Source: JADKAV01 sp963732355
GTDB taxonomy: Bacteria; Actinomycetota; Actinomycetes; S36-B12; UBA10799
Length of the DNA: 64,000 nucleotides
Assembly: GCA_963732355.1 (NCBI GenBank)
Contig: CAVSZD010000006.1
Coordinates: forward strand, 372,001 to 436,000
Reading direction: 5' to 3'
Shown in pieces: positions 53,940 to 62,186 of this stretch. How positions within the stretch are numbered: the stretch's first letter is position 1; each line of letters begins with the position of its first letter. The position numbers were made by a program, and so were the translations under genes. A model generated the notes under the pieces. It saw only the letters and a program-made list of their open reading frames with translations, did not search any database and was not told the DNA's origin.

Positions 53940-54206
53940 TCAGTCCTTGTTGCGAATGGCCAGGAACAGGAGCACCCAGCCAATGACTACGCAAGCGCCG
54001 GCGATGAGACCCGGCGCCATTACGAACCCACTGACAGCGAAGGCGAATGCTGCCAGCCCGTAGGTGACCTGCTTACGGGCAAGCGGAGCGGCCGCCTGCA
54101 GCGCCACCCATCCCGCCAACACCGCGATGACCATGCTCGCACCGCCGAGCCACCGCGTATCCGCGAAGAGAACCCCACCCATGGCGAAGACGCATGCCGC
54201 CAACAC
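53940..54206 (-). CDS. Small four-helix membrane protein
   Basis: Up to 88 residues from TTG 54206, nearly all hydrophobic: MLAACVFAMGGVLFADTRWL, GGASMVIAVLAGWVALQAAA, YGLAAFAFAVSGFVMAPGLI and ACVVIGWVLLFLAIRNKD. Four membrane helices are likely. The start is uncertain (no good ribosome site; ATG 54182 is an alternative), because a palindrome lies directly upstream. No family recognised. Confidence 0.5.
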   Translation of the reverse strand: MLAACVFAMGGVLFADTRWLGGASMVIAVLAGWVALQAAAPLARKQVTYGLAAFAFAVSGFVMAPGLIAGACVVIGWVLLFLAIRNKD

Positions 54207-54209
54207 CGC

Positions 54210-54266
54210 GTTGGTTGACGTTCGGGTAGTTGGTTGATGTTCGTCGCCCGACGAGCGTCAACCAAC
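54210..54266. repeat. Nested hairpin between membrane protein and ligase genes
   Basis: GTTGGTTGACG (54210-54220) pairs with CGTCAACCAAC (54256-54266), an 11-bp perfect outer stem. Inside it, TCGGG pairs with CCCGA, and a second GTTGGTTGA occurs in the loop. The nested design is like families A and B, but the wording is closer to the CTGGTTGA hairpin at 39574. Confidence 0.65.
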
Positions 54267-54290
54267 TGCACGAGCCCCACCCAACGGGTC

Positions 54291-55775
54291 TTAAGCCGGC
54301 GGGTGGATCTCCCGCTTGAGGATCTTGCCGGTCGGGCCCTTGGGCAGGCCCTCGTCGAGGAACCACACGATGCGCGGGTACTTGTACGCAGCGATGCGCT
54401 CCTTGACGAACTCCGCGATCTCGTCGGGGGTGGCGGTCATGCCGGGCTTCAGCGTGATCGCCGCGCCGATCTCCTCGCCGTACTCCGCGTCGGGAACGCC
54501 CACCACCGCAGCCTCGGCGACGGCCGGGTGCTCGTACAACACCTCTTCAACCTCACGCGGGTACACGTTGTAGCCACCGCGGATGATCATGTCCTTGGCC
54601 CGGTCGACGATGAAGTAGTAGCCCTCCTCGTCCACCTTCGCCAGGTCGCCGGTCCGGAACCAGTCGTCGCGGATCGACTCCGCAGTGGCGTCTGGGCGCT
54701 GCCAGTAACCCTTCATCACATTCGGGCCCTTGATGGCGATCTCGCCGATCTCACCAGCCGGAACGTCGTTCCAGTCGTTGTCGATCAAGCGCATCTCGAC
54801 GTCTCGGATCGGAGTGCCGATGGAGCCTGCCTTGCGCTCTCGGTCGGCGTGGTTGAACGAGGCGATCGGGCTGGTCTCGCTCAGGCCGTAGCCCTCGAGC
54901 AGGATCGCGTCGAACTCGCTCTCGAAGCCGCGCAGAATCTCCACCGGCAGCGATGCCCCACCGGAGACACTCACGCGCAGGGTCGAGGTGTCGTAACTGT
55001 TGTGCTCCGGGTGCTGCACCAGCGCGACGTACATCGTGGGCACACCCTGCATGATCGTGACTTTGTCGCGCTGCAGGACCTCTAGTGCCTTGGTCGGGTC
55101 GAAGCGCGGGATCAAAGTGAGGGTCGCACCGCAGGTCATGGCCGCGTTGAGCCCGCACATCTGCCCGAACGAATGGAACAGCGGCAGCCCGCCGAAGATG
55201 ACGTCGTCCGGGCTGCCGTCGAACAAGGCAACGGCTGTGGCGACATTGCTGAGCAGGTTGCTATGGGTCAGTTCCGCGCCCTTGGGCTTGCCGGTGGTGC
55301 CGGAGGTGTAGAGGATCACGGCGGTGTCGTCGGGGGCGCGGTCAACCACCGCCGGCGCCGGGGCGTGCGTTCCGAGTTGGGCGGCGAAGTCCGCGCCCAC
55401 CAGCACGCACGGCACCCCCGCCGCGTCGGCGCCCGGCTGTGCCTCTGCGGCAATCCCGTCCCACGCGAAGATCGCCTTTGCACCAGAGTCGGTGAGGTAG
55501 TACTCGACCTCGCGGGACTTGAACAACGGATTCATCGGGACCACAACCCCGCCGGCGCGCAGGATTCCGTAATAGAGGATCGGGAACTGCGGGATGTTCG
55601 GAAGCATCAGCCCCACCCGGTCACCCGGACCGACGCCGAGTTCGGCCAGCCATCCGGCGGCCATGCTGCTGGCCGCGTCGAGTGCCGCATAGGACAGCTC
55701 GAGGTCGTCGAACTTGATCGCGGTGTGGTCGGGTTGGGCCGCAGCCGTGGTGATGAAGTTGTCCGCAAGGTTCAT
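54291..55775 (-). CDS. Long-chain fatty-acid-CoA ligase (AMP-forming)
   Basis: 494 residues from ATG 55775 with AGGG upstream. The AMP-binding P-loop YTSGTTGKPKGAELTHSN, LLEGYGLSETSPIASFNHAD, the W-x-x-TGD motif FRTGDLAKVDEEGYY, DRAKDMIIRGGYNVYPREVE and the C-terminal catalytic lysine in LPKGPTGKILKREI are all present. It activates a fatty or related carboxylic acid with ATP and CoA. No signal or membrane helix. Single gene. Confidence 0.95.
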   Translation of the reverse strand: MNLADNFITTAAAQPDHTAIKFDDLELSYAALDAASSMAAGWLAELGVGPGDRVGLMLPNIPQFPILYYGILRAGGVVVPMNPLFKSREVEYYLTDSGAKAIFAWDGIAAEAQPGADAAGVPCVLVGADFAAQLGTHAPAPAVVDRAPDDTAVILYTSGTTGKPKGAELTHSNLLSNVATAVALFDGSPDDVIFGGLPLFHSFGQMCGLNAAMTCGATLTLIPRFDPTKALEVLQRDKVTIMQGVPTMYVALVQHPEHNSYDTSTLRVSVSGGASLPVEILRGFESEFDAILLEGYGLSETSPIASFNHADRERKAGSIGTPIRDVEMRLIDNDWNDVPAGEIGEIAIKGPNVMKGYWQRPDATAESIRDDWFRTGDLAKVDEEGYYFIVDRAKDMIIRGGYNVYPREVEEVLYEHPAVAEAAVVGVPDAEYGEEIGAAITLKPGMTATPDEIAEFVKERIAAYKYPRIVWFLDEGLPKGPTGKILKREIHPPA

Positions 55776-55815
55776 GGGCACACCCTAAGCGAGGCCACGC
55801 GGCAGGTCAGCCCAA

Positions 55816-55928
55816 TTGTGGCGTTGTTGAGGGCAGGACCCGTCGATTGTCCCGTTGTTGCGGATTTCGCGGCCCAGAATCCAGCAACAACGTCGCACCC
55901 GCGGTCTTCGGTTCGCAACAACGTCACA
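55816..55928. repeat. Nested palindrome, family B, copy 4
   Basis: About 113 bp. TTGTGGCGTTGTT (55816-55828) pairs with AACAACGTCACA (55917-55928) with one G-T type mismatch. Inner stem GTTGTTGC with GCAACAAC. It lies between the ligase start and the secreted protein's stop. Confidence 0.8.
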
Positions 55929-55949
55929 GACGCGGTTGGCGCGCCCGCC

Positions 55950-56645
55950 TCACACCGCCTTACAGAACACAACCGCCCCGGTGGACCGCTGGACAAGCCC
56001 GACCGCCCCGATTGTCTGGCCGTCAACGGTTTGCCGCTTCACGCGAACCAGTGCGTTGCCCGTGCTGTTGGACCGGAACGACTTTCCAAACACCGGCTGA
56101 CTGCCACGGACACATCCCCCCGGCAGAGCGACCGCGCGGTACGCCGTGTTCGGTTTCAGATCACTGAAGGACTCGATCAGTTGCCAGAGCGCGTTGGCCT
56201 CGGAGACCATGACGACGGCCCGAGGCCGATCGACTTTGCTCGAGTCGTTGTCCGGGCCGACGGGGATGGTCCGGTTCGCGCAGGCGACGATCTGCCCGGA
56301 GGACCGTTCCCGGATGGCCACCGACTTGATCGCCGTGGCTTCTGCCTTAATCGGGACCGGATCCCACGAGCTACCCTGCCCGTCAGTGGTGAAGGAGCGC
56401 CCGAACAGGTGTCCGGCACTCGTATCGCACCTCCCCTTCTTGGCCAACAACCGGTACTCAGTCTGCGGTGCGAGCCCGAAGAGGTTGAATGCGAGCTCGA
56501 CCTCCGCGTTGGCCTGAGTGACAGTGACCAGACCCTTGACCGGTCCGCGGAACGCAAAACCCCCTGACTGGCCGTTGACGCCGGCGTGGGCGGGCGTCGC
56601 CAAGCCGACACACAACACGGCGACGAAAAGCAGGCGTCGGATCAT
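55950..56645 (-). CDS. Secreted protein with two tandem beta repeats
   Basis: 231 residues from ATG 56645, with AGGGAG upstream. Signal peptide 1-21 (MIRRLLFVAVLCVGLATPAH). Two homologous halves follow: first VTVTQANAEVELAFNLFGLA, QTEYRLLAKKGRCD, LFGRSFTTDGQGSSW; second VMVSEANALWQLIESFSDLK, NTAYRAVALPGGCV, VFGKSFRSNSTGNAL. Each has a Cys pair (GRCD...IVACANR; GGCV...VVFCKAV), presumably disulphides. The layout resembles CHRD/SOD-like small beta sandwiches without a clear family. Extracellular. Confidence 0.8.
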   Translation of the reverse strand: MIRRLLFVAVLCVGLATPAHAGVNGQSGGFAFRGPVKGLVTVTQANAEVELAFNLFGLAPQTEYRLLAKKGRCDTSAGHLFGRSFTTDGQGSSWDPVPIKAEATAIKSVAIRERSSGQIVACANRTIPVGPDNDSSKVDRPRAVVMVSEANALWQLIESFSDLKPNTAYRAVALPGGCVRGSQPVFGKSFRSNSTGNALVRVKRQTVDGQTIGAVGLVQRSTGAVVFCKAV

Positions 56646-56728
56646 GATTGGTCTCCCTCGCTTGCCGAAGAGTCTAGGGAGGCGCGCCCGTGCGCAACAT
56701 CACCCGATCGACCTACTCTGGCTGCACG

Positions 56729-57172
56729 ATGGACATTCGACCCGCAACCGCCGCTGACGCCGCCGTGATCGGTGAACTCCTGCACGACTTCAACGTCGAG
56801 TTCGAGGAGCCGACCCCGCCTGCCGACGAACTGGCCGAGCGTGTGAGAGGGCTACTGGCCCGCGACACCAGCGTGCTGATAGCCGGCGACCTCGGCCTGG
56901 TGGTGCTGCGGTTCCAACCTTCGATCTGGACGGCGAACCTCGAGTGCTACCTGGCCGAGTTGTACGTGCGCCCCGAGCACCGTGGAGTCGGGATCGGCGA
57001 GGCACTGCTGGCTGCGGCGTTGGATCACGCCACGTCCCGCGGCGCCGACTACATCCATCTGGGGACCACCGAAGATGACGTTGCAGCGCGTCACCTTTAC
57101 GACAAGTTGGGGTTCCGGCGCACTGAAGGTGAGGACGGTCCCTTGATGTTCGTCTACGAGCGCGAGTTGTGA
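56729..57172 (+). CDS. GNAT-family N-acetyltransferase
   Basis: 147 residues from ATG 56729 (MDIRPATAADAAVIGELLHD). The acetyl-CoA loop is RPEHRGVGIGEALLAAALDH (motif A R-G-x-G-x-G/A). A final strand and helix follow (YIHLGTTEDDVAARHLYDKL, GFRR). The substrate is not predictable. It is followed after 1 base by the App1-type gene, so the two are one transcript. Confidence 0.93.
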   Translation: MDIRPATAADAAVIGELLHDFNVEFEEPTPPADELAERVRGLLARDTSVLIAGDLGLVVLRFQPSIWTANLECYLAELYVRPEHRGVGIGEALLAAALDHATSRGADYIHLGTTEDDVAARHLYDKLGFRRTEGEDGPLMFVYEREL

Positions 57173-57173
57173 C

Positions 57174-58365
57174 ATGGCCGATCTGGTTGACATGCTGGCG
57201 GGCGTGACCCGTCTGCCCCGCCGCATCGCCTCAGATCTCAACGCGAAGTTGCGCAGCGCGGAGACGGCCGAAGCGGTGGCACAGCTCGAAGGCAAACTGA
57301 CCCGGCGGCGCCGCGAGCAGAAGATGGAGTCGGGCGCCTTCCGTGGCATGCGCGTGGTCGTCTACCGCGGGTATGTGGCCGACAACGTGGCGAAAGTCCG
57401 GGTACGGGTGATCGAGGCCCCCGAGTTGCCCGGCGACAGCCGCATCCCCTACTGGGACCTGGTCCAGACCAACCTGCGTCGCCACGGCGCCCTTGCCATC
57501 GTCGGGGTAGAGGTCGAGCTGCGCATCGGCAAACACAAGGCCAAGGAACTCACCGACGCCCGCGGTTACGCGTACTTCTCCCTGCCGGTGCCAAAACTTC
57601 GGGCTGGATGGCACAACGCCTATGCCGTCACCACGCCCATCGAGGACGGGGAGTCGGCCTCTGGGACAGGCCGGGTGATCAAGCCGGCCTCGACTGCTCC
57701 CTTCGCGGTCATCTCCGACATCGACGACACGATCCTGGTCAGCGGTCTGACCGAGGGGTTGACGGCCGTCAAGCAGGCACTGCTGCGGGATGCGAACACC
57801 CGCAGCGCAGTGCCCGGGATGTCGTCGCTCTACCGCGGACTGACCCGGGGGGTTCCAGGTCCCACAGGCTCGCGCAAGCCCGCGCCGGCGTTCTTCTACG
57901 TCTCGACGGGGAGCTGGGCCTTCTACGAGATGCTGCAACAGTTCATCCAGCTGCGCGCATTCCCGCAGGGCCCGATGTTCCTGACCGACTGGGGGCCCAC
58001 TGAGCGCTACGTGCGCCGAAGTGGCGCCGAGCACAAACGGGTGGCGATCCGCCGACTGCTCGAGGCGTACCCGGACATGCCATTCGTGCTGATCGGCGAC
58101 AGCGGCCAGCGCGACCCGTTGACCTACGAGGAGATGGCCCGGGAGTTCCCCAACCACATCAAGCTGATCCTCATCCGCCAGGTCGGCTCGGCCAACGACG
58201 AGCGCAACGTCGAACTGTCAAAGCACGCCACGGCCCTCCGCGGCGAGGGGATCCCGCTGTACCTGGTGGGCGACGCGGCGCACGCGGCAGACCTCGCTCA
58301 CGCCTCTGGACCTCGTCGATGACGAGACGCTGATCGAGGTCCGTACTGAGTTGGGCAGGCGCTAG
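57174..58365 (+). CDS. DUF2183 (App1-like) phosphatidate phosphatase, 3' frameshift
   Basis: From ATG 57174. The haloacid-dehalogenase-type active site is FAVISDIDDTILVSG (Asp182 and Asp184 as DxDxT). Other family steps: FFYVSTGSWAFYEMLQQFIQ, FPQGPMFLTDWGPT, FVLIGDSGQRDPLTYEEMAR and FPNHIKLILIRQVG. The main frame ends early at 58322 (AHASGPRR). One frame over, TSLTPLDLVDDETLIEVRTE and LGRR end at 58365, which is the normal tail, so I place a break near 58290. It is related to the yeast enzyme that makes diacylglycerol from phosphatidate. Cytosolic. Confidence 0.88.
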
Positions 58366-58458
58366 GAACCGCCAGCCGAAACGCGCCGGACTCTCTGCCG
58401 CGCGCTCGCGCCGTCCGAACCCGGCAGCGGACCGGCGGCGTCCGAAACGGGGGCCCGC

Positions 58459-58526
58459 GTTAGAGGTTGTGGTCCTCGTTAGCGAATCCACGCGTTGTTT
58501 CGCTAACCAACAGCACAACCTCTAAC
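58459..58526. repeat. Nested palindrome, family A, copy 2
   Basis: GTTAGAGGTTGTG pairs with CACAACCTCTAAC (13 bp); inner GTTAGCGAA pairs with TTCGCTAAC (9 bp); loop TCCACGCGTTGT is identical to copy 1 at 2822. Confidence 0.92.
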
Positions 58527-58600
58527 CAACGGCACGTGGGGGCGGGCTCGCGCCGTCCCAACCCGGCAGCGGACCGGCGTCGTCCGAAACGGGGGCCCGC

Positions 58601-58668
58601 GTTAGAGGTTGTGGTCCTCGTTAGCGAATCCACACGTTGTTTCGCTAACCAACAGCACAACCTCTAAC
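58601..58668. repeat. Nested palindrome, family A, copy 3
   Basis: Identical to copy 2 except TCCACACGTTGT in the loop (G to A). It lies exactly 142 bp after copy 2. Confidence 0.92.
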
Positions 58669-58787
58669 CAACGGCGCAAGGGGGCGGGCTCGCGCCGTCC
58701 CAACCCGGCAGCGGACCGGCGACGTCCCAAACGGGGGCCCGCGGCACAACGGGGCGGACTCGCGCCGGCCGAACCTGCCAGAGCTGA

Positions 58788-59492
58788 TCAGAAGCAGCGC
58801 TGGTTGCCGAGTTTGCGCAGACCCTTGCGGTCCCCCGCGCCCAAGGTATCGGCGCGGTCGGGTTGCAGCTGCGGGTACATCAACTGCCGTTTGTCCCTGA
58901 CATGGTCAAGGCCGACGGCGTGGCCGAACTCGTGCATGTAAAGGGCGCGCAGGATGTCCGGCTCCCGCTGGGTGGCCGGGCGGGGGTCGAAGGCACGTGT
59001 CCAGGTGTCGGTGCTGCGGATCACCTCGTCGGTGTCGATCACGACGAAGCCACCGATAACCGCGGACCGGGCACCCGAACTGCGCCAATTGACGCCGCCA
59101 AAACCGGCAACCCCGCCACGGAGCACCTTGCGATACCCGTAGCGACCCCGCTTGGCGTTGCCGAACGTGATCACGAGGTCAACGGGCGCGCCGGTTCGCG
59201 GTTCGGTCCCGCCCGAGCGTGTCCCGATTGGCCCGGCGTAGCGGAATCGCAGCCCCATCACCGCACTCACCTCGTCGACAACCGAGCGCCAGCGCTGCAG
59301 TTCGCGCGCCTTGCGCATGCCCTTGCGCTGGGCATAGGTGAAGTCGATGCCGTAGTCGATGGTCTCGCACGGGTTCCAGTACGCCGTGGGCTTGCCGCCG
59401 CGGGACTCGAAGAAGCGATAGCCGGGACCGTCAGCCACGGCCGGCGCCGCCACCAACACCGTGCACACCACCGTCGCGGCCACAAGGCGCAT
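58788..59492 (-). CDS. Secreted metzincin-type zinc protease
   Basis: 234 residues. Signal peptide 1-20 (MRLVAATVVCTVLVAAPAVA). The zinc site HEFGHAVGLDH is at 187-197 (HExxHxxGxxH) with the Met-turn at LMYP (Met205). YWNPCETIDYGIDFT and GPIGTRSGGTEPRTG are normal for matrixin-like (M10) members of actinobacteria. No propeptide cysteine switch is obvious. It starts just after exonuclease III on the same strand (1 base between them), so they share a transcript. Confidence 0.9.
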   Translation of the reverse strand: MRLVAATVVCTVLVAAPAVADGPGYRFFESRGGKPTAYWNPCETIDYGIDFTYAQRKGMRKARELQRWRSVVDEVSAVMGLRFRYAGPIGTRSGGTEPRTGAPVDLVITFGNAKRGRYGYRKVLRGGVAGFGGVNWRSSGARSAVIGGFVVIDTDEVIRSTDTWTRAFDPRPATQREPDILRALYMHEFGHAVGLDHVRDKRQLMYPQLQPDRADTLGAGDRKGLRKLGNQRCF

Positions 59493-59493
59493 G

Positions 59494-60294
59494 TCAGAGG
59501 TCCAAGTCCACGATCAGCGGCGCATGATCACTGGGCGGCGGGGTGCCTTTGGTCCCGGTCTTGCGGGCCTCGCGGTCGATGAACGTCTCGCGGGCCGCCG
59601 CAGCGAACGACTGGTTGGCCAGGATCAGGTCGATACGCATGCCCAGACCCTTGTGGAAGTTGCCGCCGCGGTAGTCCCAGAACGTGAACGGGTTGCCCTT
59701 GCTGATCGTCGGTGGGAGGTCAGTGAGCCCGAGGCCGACCAACTCGGCGATGGCCACCCGCTCGGCCTCGGACACGTGGGTGCTGCCCTCGAAATCGGCG
59801 ATGTCCCAGACATCCTCGTCGTGCGGCGCCACGTTGAAGTCACCCAGAATCGCAAAGGGCATCTCGGCGGCCGTCGGAACCTGCGCGTAGCGATGAAGTG
59901 CCGACAGCCAACGCAGCTTGTACATGTAGTGCGGGTTGTCCAAAGTGCGCCCGTTGGGCACGTAAACGCACGCCACCCGGACCCCGCCACACACAGCCGC
60001 GATAAAACGCGGCTCCGGCGGATCATCGTCGTCGGGGAAGCCGGGCACATCCACAAGGTCGGTCTGGACCTCGTCGATGCCCACGCGCGAGAGGATGGCC
60101 ACACCGTTCCACCGGCCGTCCCCGCGGTGCACTGCCTCGTAGCCCAGGTCGGCCAACGCCTCGTAAGGAAACTGCTCGTCGGGGATCTTCGTCTCCTGCA
60201 GGCACAACACATCGGGCTTCATCACCTGCAACCACACGCTCATGCGTGGCATACGGCTCGGCAGGGAATTGACGTTCCAGGTCACAACGCGCAC
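59494..60294 (-). CDS. xthA: Exodeoxyribonuclease III
   Basis: 266 residues. The EEP nuclease fold is complete: MRVVTWNVNSLPSR (Asn7), LCLQETKIPDEQFP (Glu34), LGDFNVAP (the DxN motif), RGGNFHKGLGMRIDLILANQ and PPSDHAPLIVDLDL (the terminal SDH). An AP endonuclease/3' exonuclease of base-excision repair. The upstream GH13 gene ends 21 bp before its start, so the three genes may be one operon. Confidence 0.95.
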   Translation of the reverse strand: MRVVTWNVNSLPSRMPRMSVWLQVMKPDVLCLQETKIPDEQFPYEALADLGYEAVHRGDGRWNGVAILSRVGIDEVQTDLVDVPGFPDDDDPPEPRFIAAVCGGVRVACVYVPNGRTLDNPHYMYKLRWLSALHRYAQVPTAAEMPFAILGDFNVAPHDEDVWDIADFEGSTHVSEAERVAIAELVGLGLTDLPPTISKGNPFTFWDYRGGNFHKGLGMRIDLILANQSFAAAARETFIDREARKTGTKGTPPPSDHAPLIVDLDL

Positions 60295-60315
60295 GGTTCA
60301 TTCTCACACCGCGGT

Positions 60316-61617
60316 TCAAGCTCCCAGAACCGCCCAGCCGTGAGGGCCCAGCCCGACCGATTCGTACCCGTTGATCTCACCGGGTCCGGCCAGCACCTGC
60401 TCGGTCCCGGGAGCGGTCAGACTCACCGACTCGTCCGCCAGATTCAGGGCCACAACAATCTGCTGATCGCCACCGCGCGCCCGGTAGACCAGTTGCTCAT
60501 TGCTGACCTCCAGCACCTCGGTGCGCGCGGAGTGCAACCACGGGTGGCGCCGCCGCAGCCCGATCAACTCCTGGTGCAAGTGGAACCACTCCTGACCGAA
60601 GGGCGCGAGGTCGTCAGGACGTTCCGGGAACGGCGGGCGCACTTCGTCGTCCCCACCCGGCTGGTCGCGCTTGATCCCGCGGAATCCCTGCTCGTCGCCG
60701 GCGTAGATGGACGGGGTGCCGCCGACGGTCATGAGGATCGCAAGGGCGTGGGGATAGTGGCGCAGGTCGTCCAGCTGACTGGCGATGCGCGTCACGTCGT
60801 GGTTACCCAGGAACGTCAACGGAACGAATGTGTCCAGCCAGTCGTTGTGCCTGCCCAGCGTCCAGTTCAACTCGTGGAAGTTGGCGTCGTTCAAGGAACT
60901 CCACGTCGACTTCCACAGTTCGTATTGCGTCACCGAGTCCAGCCCGGAAGTGGCCACGTATTGGGAGTAGTCGCCGTGAATCACCTCGCCCACCAGGTAC
61001 GCCCCGGGGTGCTGCTCGCGAACCTTTCCCACCACTTCACCCCAGAAGTCCGCCGGCATCGAGTAGGCCGCATCGAGTCGCCAACCGTCAGCGCCTTGGT
61101 TCAGCCAGTGGTTCATCACGTGTGCCACGTAGTCGCGCACGGCGGGCTCCGAGTGGTTCAGCGTCACGAGATCTCGGTGACCCTCGAAGTGTTCGTAATC
61201 AGGGGCCTGGCCGGGCTCATTCCAGTACAGGTGGAACCAGCGCGCGGCCGCTGAGTCGGGGCCCTCGGCCAATGCCTGCTTGAACATCGGGTGCTCGGCG
61301 CTCACGTGGTTGAACACACCGTCGAGCAGAACCTTGATACCCCGCGAATGGGCTGCTTCGACCAGCGCCGCGAAGTCCTCTGTGTCGCCAAGCCGCGGGT
61401 CCAATTGCAGGTGATCGACCGTGTCGTAACCGTGGCTGGAGGAGGCGAAGATCGGGCCGAGCGCGAGACCAGATGCACCTAGTTCGATCAGATAGTCCAA
61501 CCATTGCTCAAGGCGCCCGATGCGATGTACCACCTCTTCGGACGGCGTCGGCGGCGCGTCCACGAAACCCAGGGGGTACACGTGCCACCAAACGACGTGA
61601 TCGACCCATTGCGCCAT
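60316..61617 (-). CDS. Alpha-amylase family glycoside hydrolase (GH13)
   Basis: 433 residues. The four conserved regions are present: LLDGVFNHVS (99-106), GWRLDAAYS with nucleophile Asp182, LVGEVIHGDY with acid/base Glu211, FLGNHDVTRI with His273-Asp274. WWHVYPLGFVDAP at the start and the short C-terminal beta domain (VVALNLADESVSLTAPGTEQ) fit a small intracellular maltodextrin-type amylase. No signal peptide. Its start is 2 bp from the end of the LemA gene. Confidence 0.95.
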   Translation of the reverse strand: MAQWVDHVVWWHVYPLGFVDAPPTPSEEVVHRIGRLEQWLDYLIELGASGLALGPIFASSSHGYDTVDHLQLDPRLGDTEDFAALVEAAHSRGIKVLLDGVFNHVSAEHPMFKQALAEGPDSAAARWFHLYWNEPGQAPDYEHFEGHRDLVTLNHSEPAVRDYVAHVMNHWLNQGADGWRLDAAYSMPADFWGEVVGKVREQHPGAYLVGEVIHGDYSQYVATSGLDSVTQYELWKSTWSSLNDANFHELNWTLGRHNDWLDTFVPLTFLGNHDVTRIASQLDDLRHYPHALAILMTVGGTPSIYAGDEQGFRGIKRDQPGGDDEVRPPFPERPDDLAPFGQEWFHLHQELIGLRRRHPWLHSARTEVLEVSNEQLVYRARGGDQQIVVALNLADESVSLTAPGTEQVLAGPGEINGYESVGLGPHGWAVLGA

Positions 61618-61619
61618 GT

Positions 61620-62168
61620 CTAGAAACTGACCTGGGGCGCAGCGCCGGCGCCGTCATCGAGTTCGAAGTACTCCCGCTTCTTCGCGCCCATCATCATCCC
61701 CACGAAGTTGTCCGGGACCGAGGAGATCCGGGTGTTCCATTCGCGCACATTGTCGTTGTAGTACTGCCGGGCGAAGGCCACCTTGTCCTCGGTGTCGGAC
61801 AGTTCCTCCTGCAGGTGCCGGAAGTTGGCGTCGGCCTTCAATTCCGGGTAGCTCTCGGCCACCGCGAACAACCTGCCCAAAGCCGCCGTGAGTGCGTTCT
61901 CGGACTGGCCGGCGGCCGCGGCTCCCTGGGCCGACACCGCCGCAGTACGCGCGGCTGTCACCTCTTCCAACGTGGTCTTCTCATGCGCGGCGTAACCCTT
62001 GACGGTATTGACCAGGTTCGGGATCAGGTCATGGCGGCGCTGCAGTTGCACATCGATCTGCGCCCACGCCTCCTCGACCTTGTTTCGCAGCCGGACCAGG
62101 CGGTTGAACAAGACCACGCCTAGACCGACGAGCAGGACTACGATCGCGATGACAACGATGAGGGTCAC
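61620..62168 (-). CDS. lemA: LemA family protein
   Basis: 182 residues. N-terminal membrane helix (TLIVVIAIVVLLVGLGVVLF, 2-21), then the helical LemA domain: FNRLVRLRNKVEEAWAQIDV, QLQRRHDLIPNLVNTVKGYA, YPELKADANFRHLQEELSDT and KVAFARQYYNDNVREWNTRI. All hallmark steps are there. Function undefined; it faces, 18 bp away, the DUF2207 gene, a common partner. Confidence 0.95.
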   Translation of the reverse strand: MTLIVVIAIVVLLVGLGVVLFNRLVRLRNKVEEAWAQIDVQLQRRHDLIPNLVNTVKGYAAHEKTTLEEVTAARTAAVSAQGAAAAGQSENALTAALGRLFAVAESYPELKADANFRHLQEELSDTEDKVAFARQYYNDNVREWNTRISSVPDNFVGMMMGAKKREYFELDDGAGAAPQVSF

Positions 62169-62186
62169 TAGGGCAGGGTAGCGCTG

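Larger units (their letters stand above)
58405..58742. repeat. Tandem array of a 142-bp unit containing family A palindromes
   Basis: Three starts of CTCGCGCCGTCC at 58405, 58547 and 58689 give an exact 142-bp period. Units 1 and 2 are almost identical (few substitutions) and each holds one family A palindrome. Unit 3 stops after GGGGGCCCGCG at 58742, where the palindrome should start. A weaker fourth CTCGCGCCGGCC appears near 58769. Not coding. Confidence 0.9.

Noticed and set aside
58405..58742. Possible CRISPR array
   Set aside because: The period is regular (142 bp), but the spacer-like parts are themselves repeated and there are only 2.5 units; no cas gene is present.
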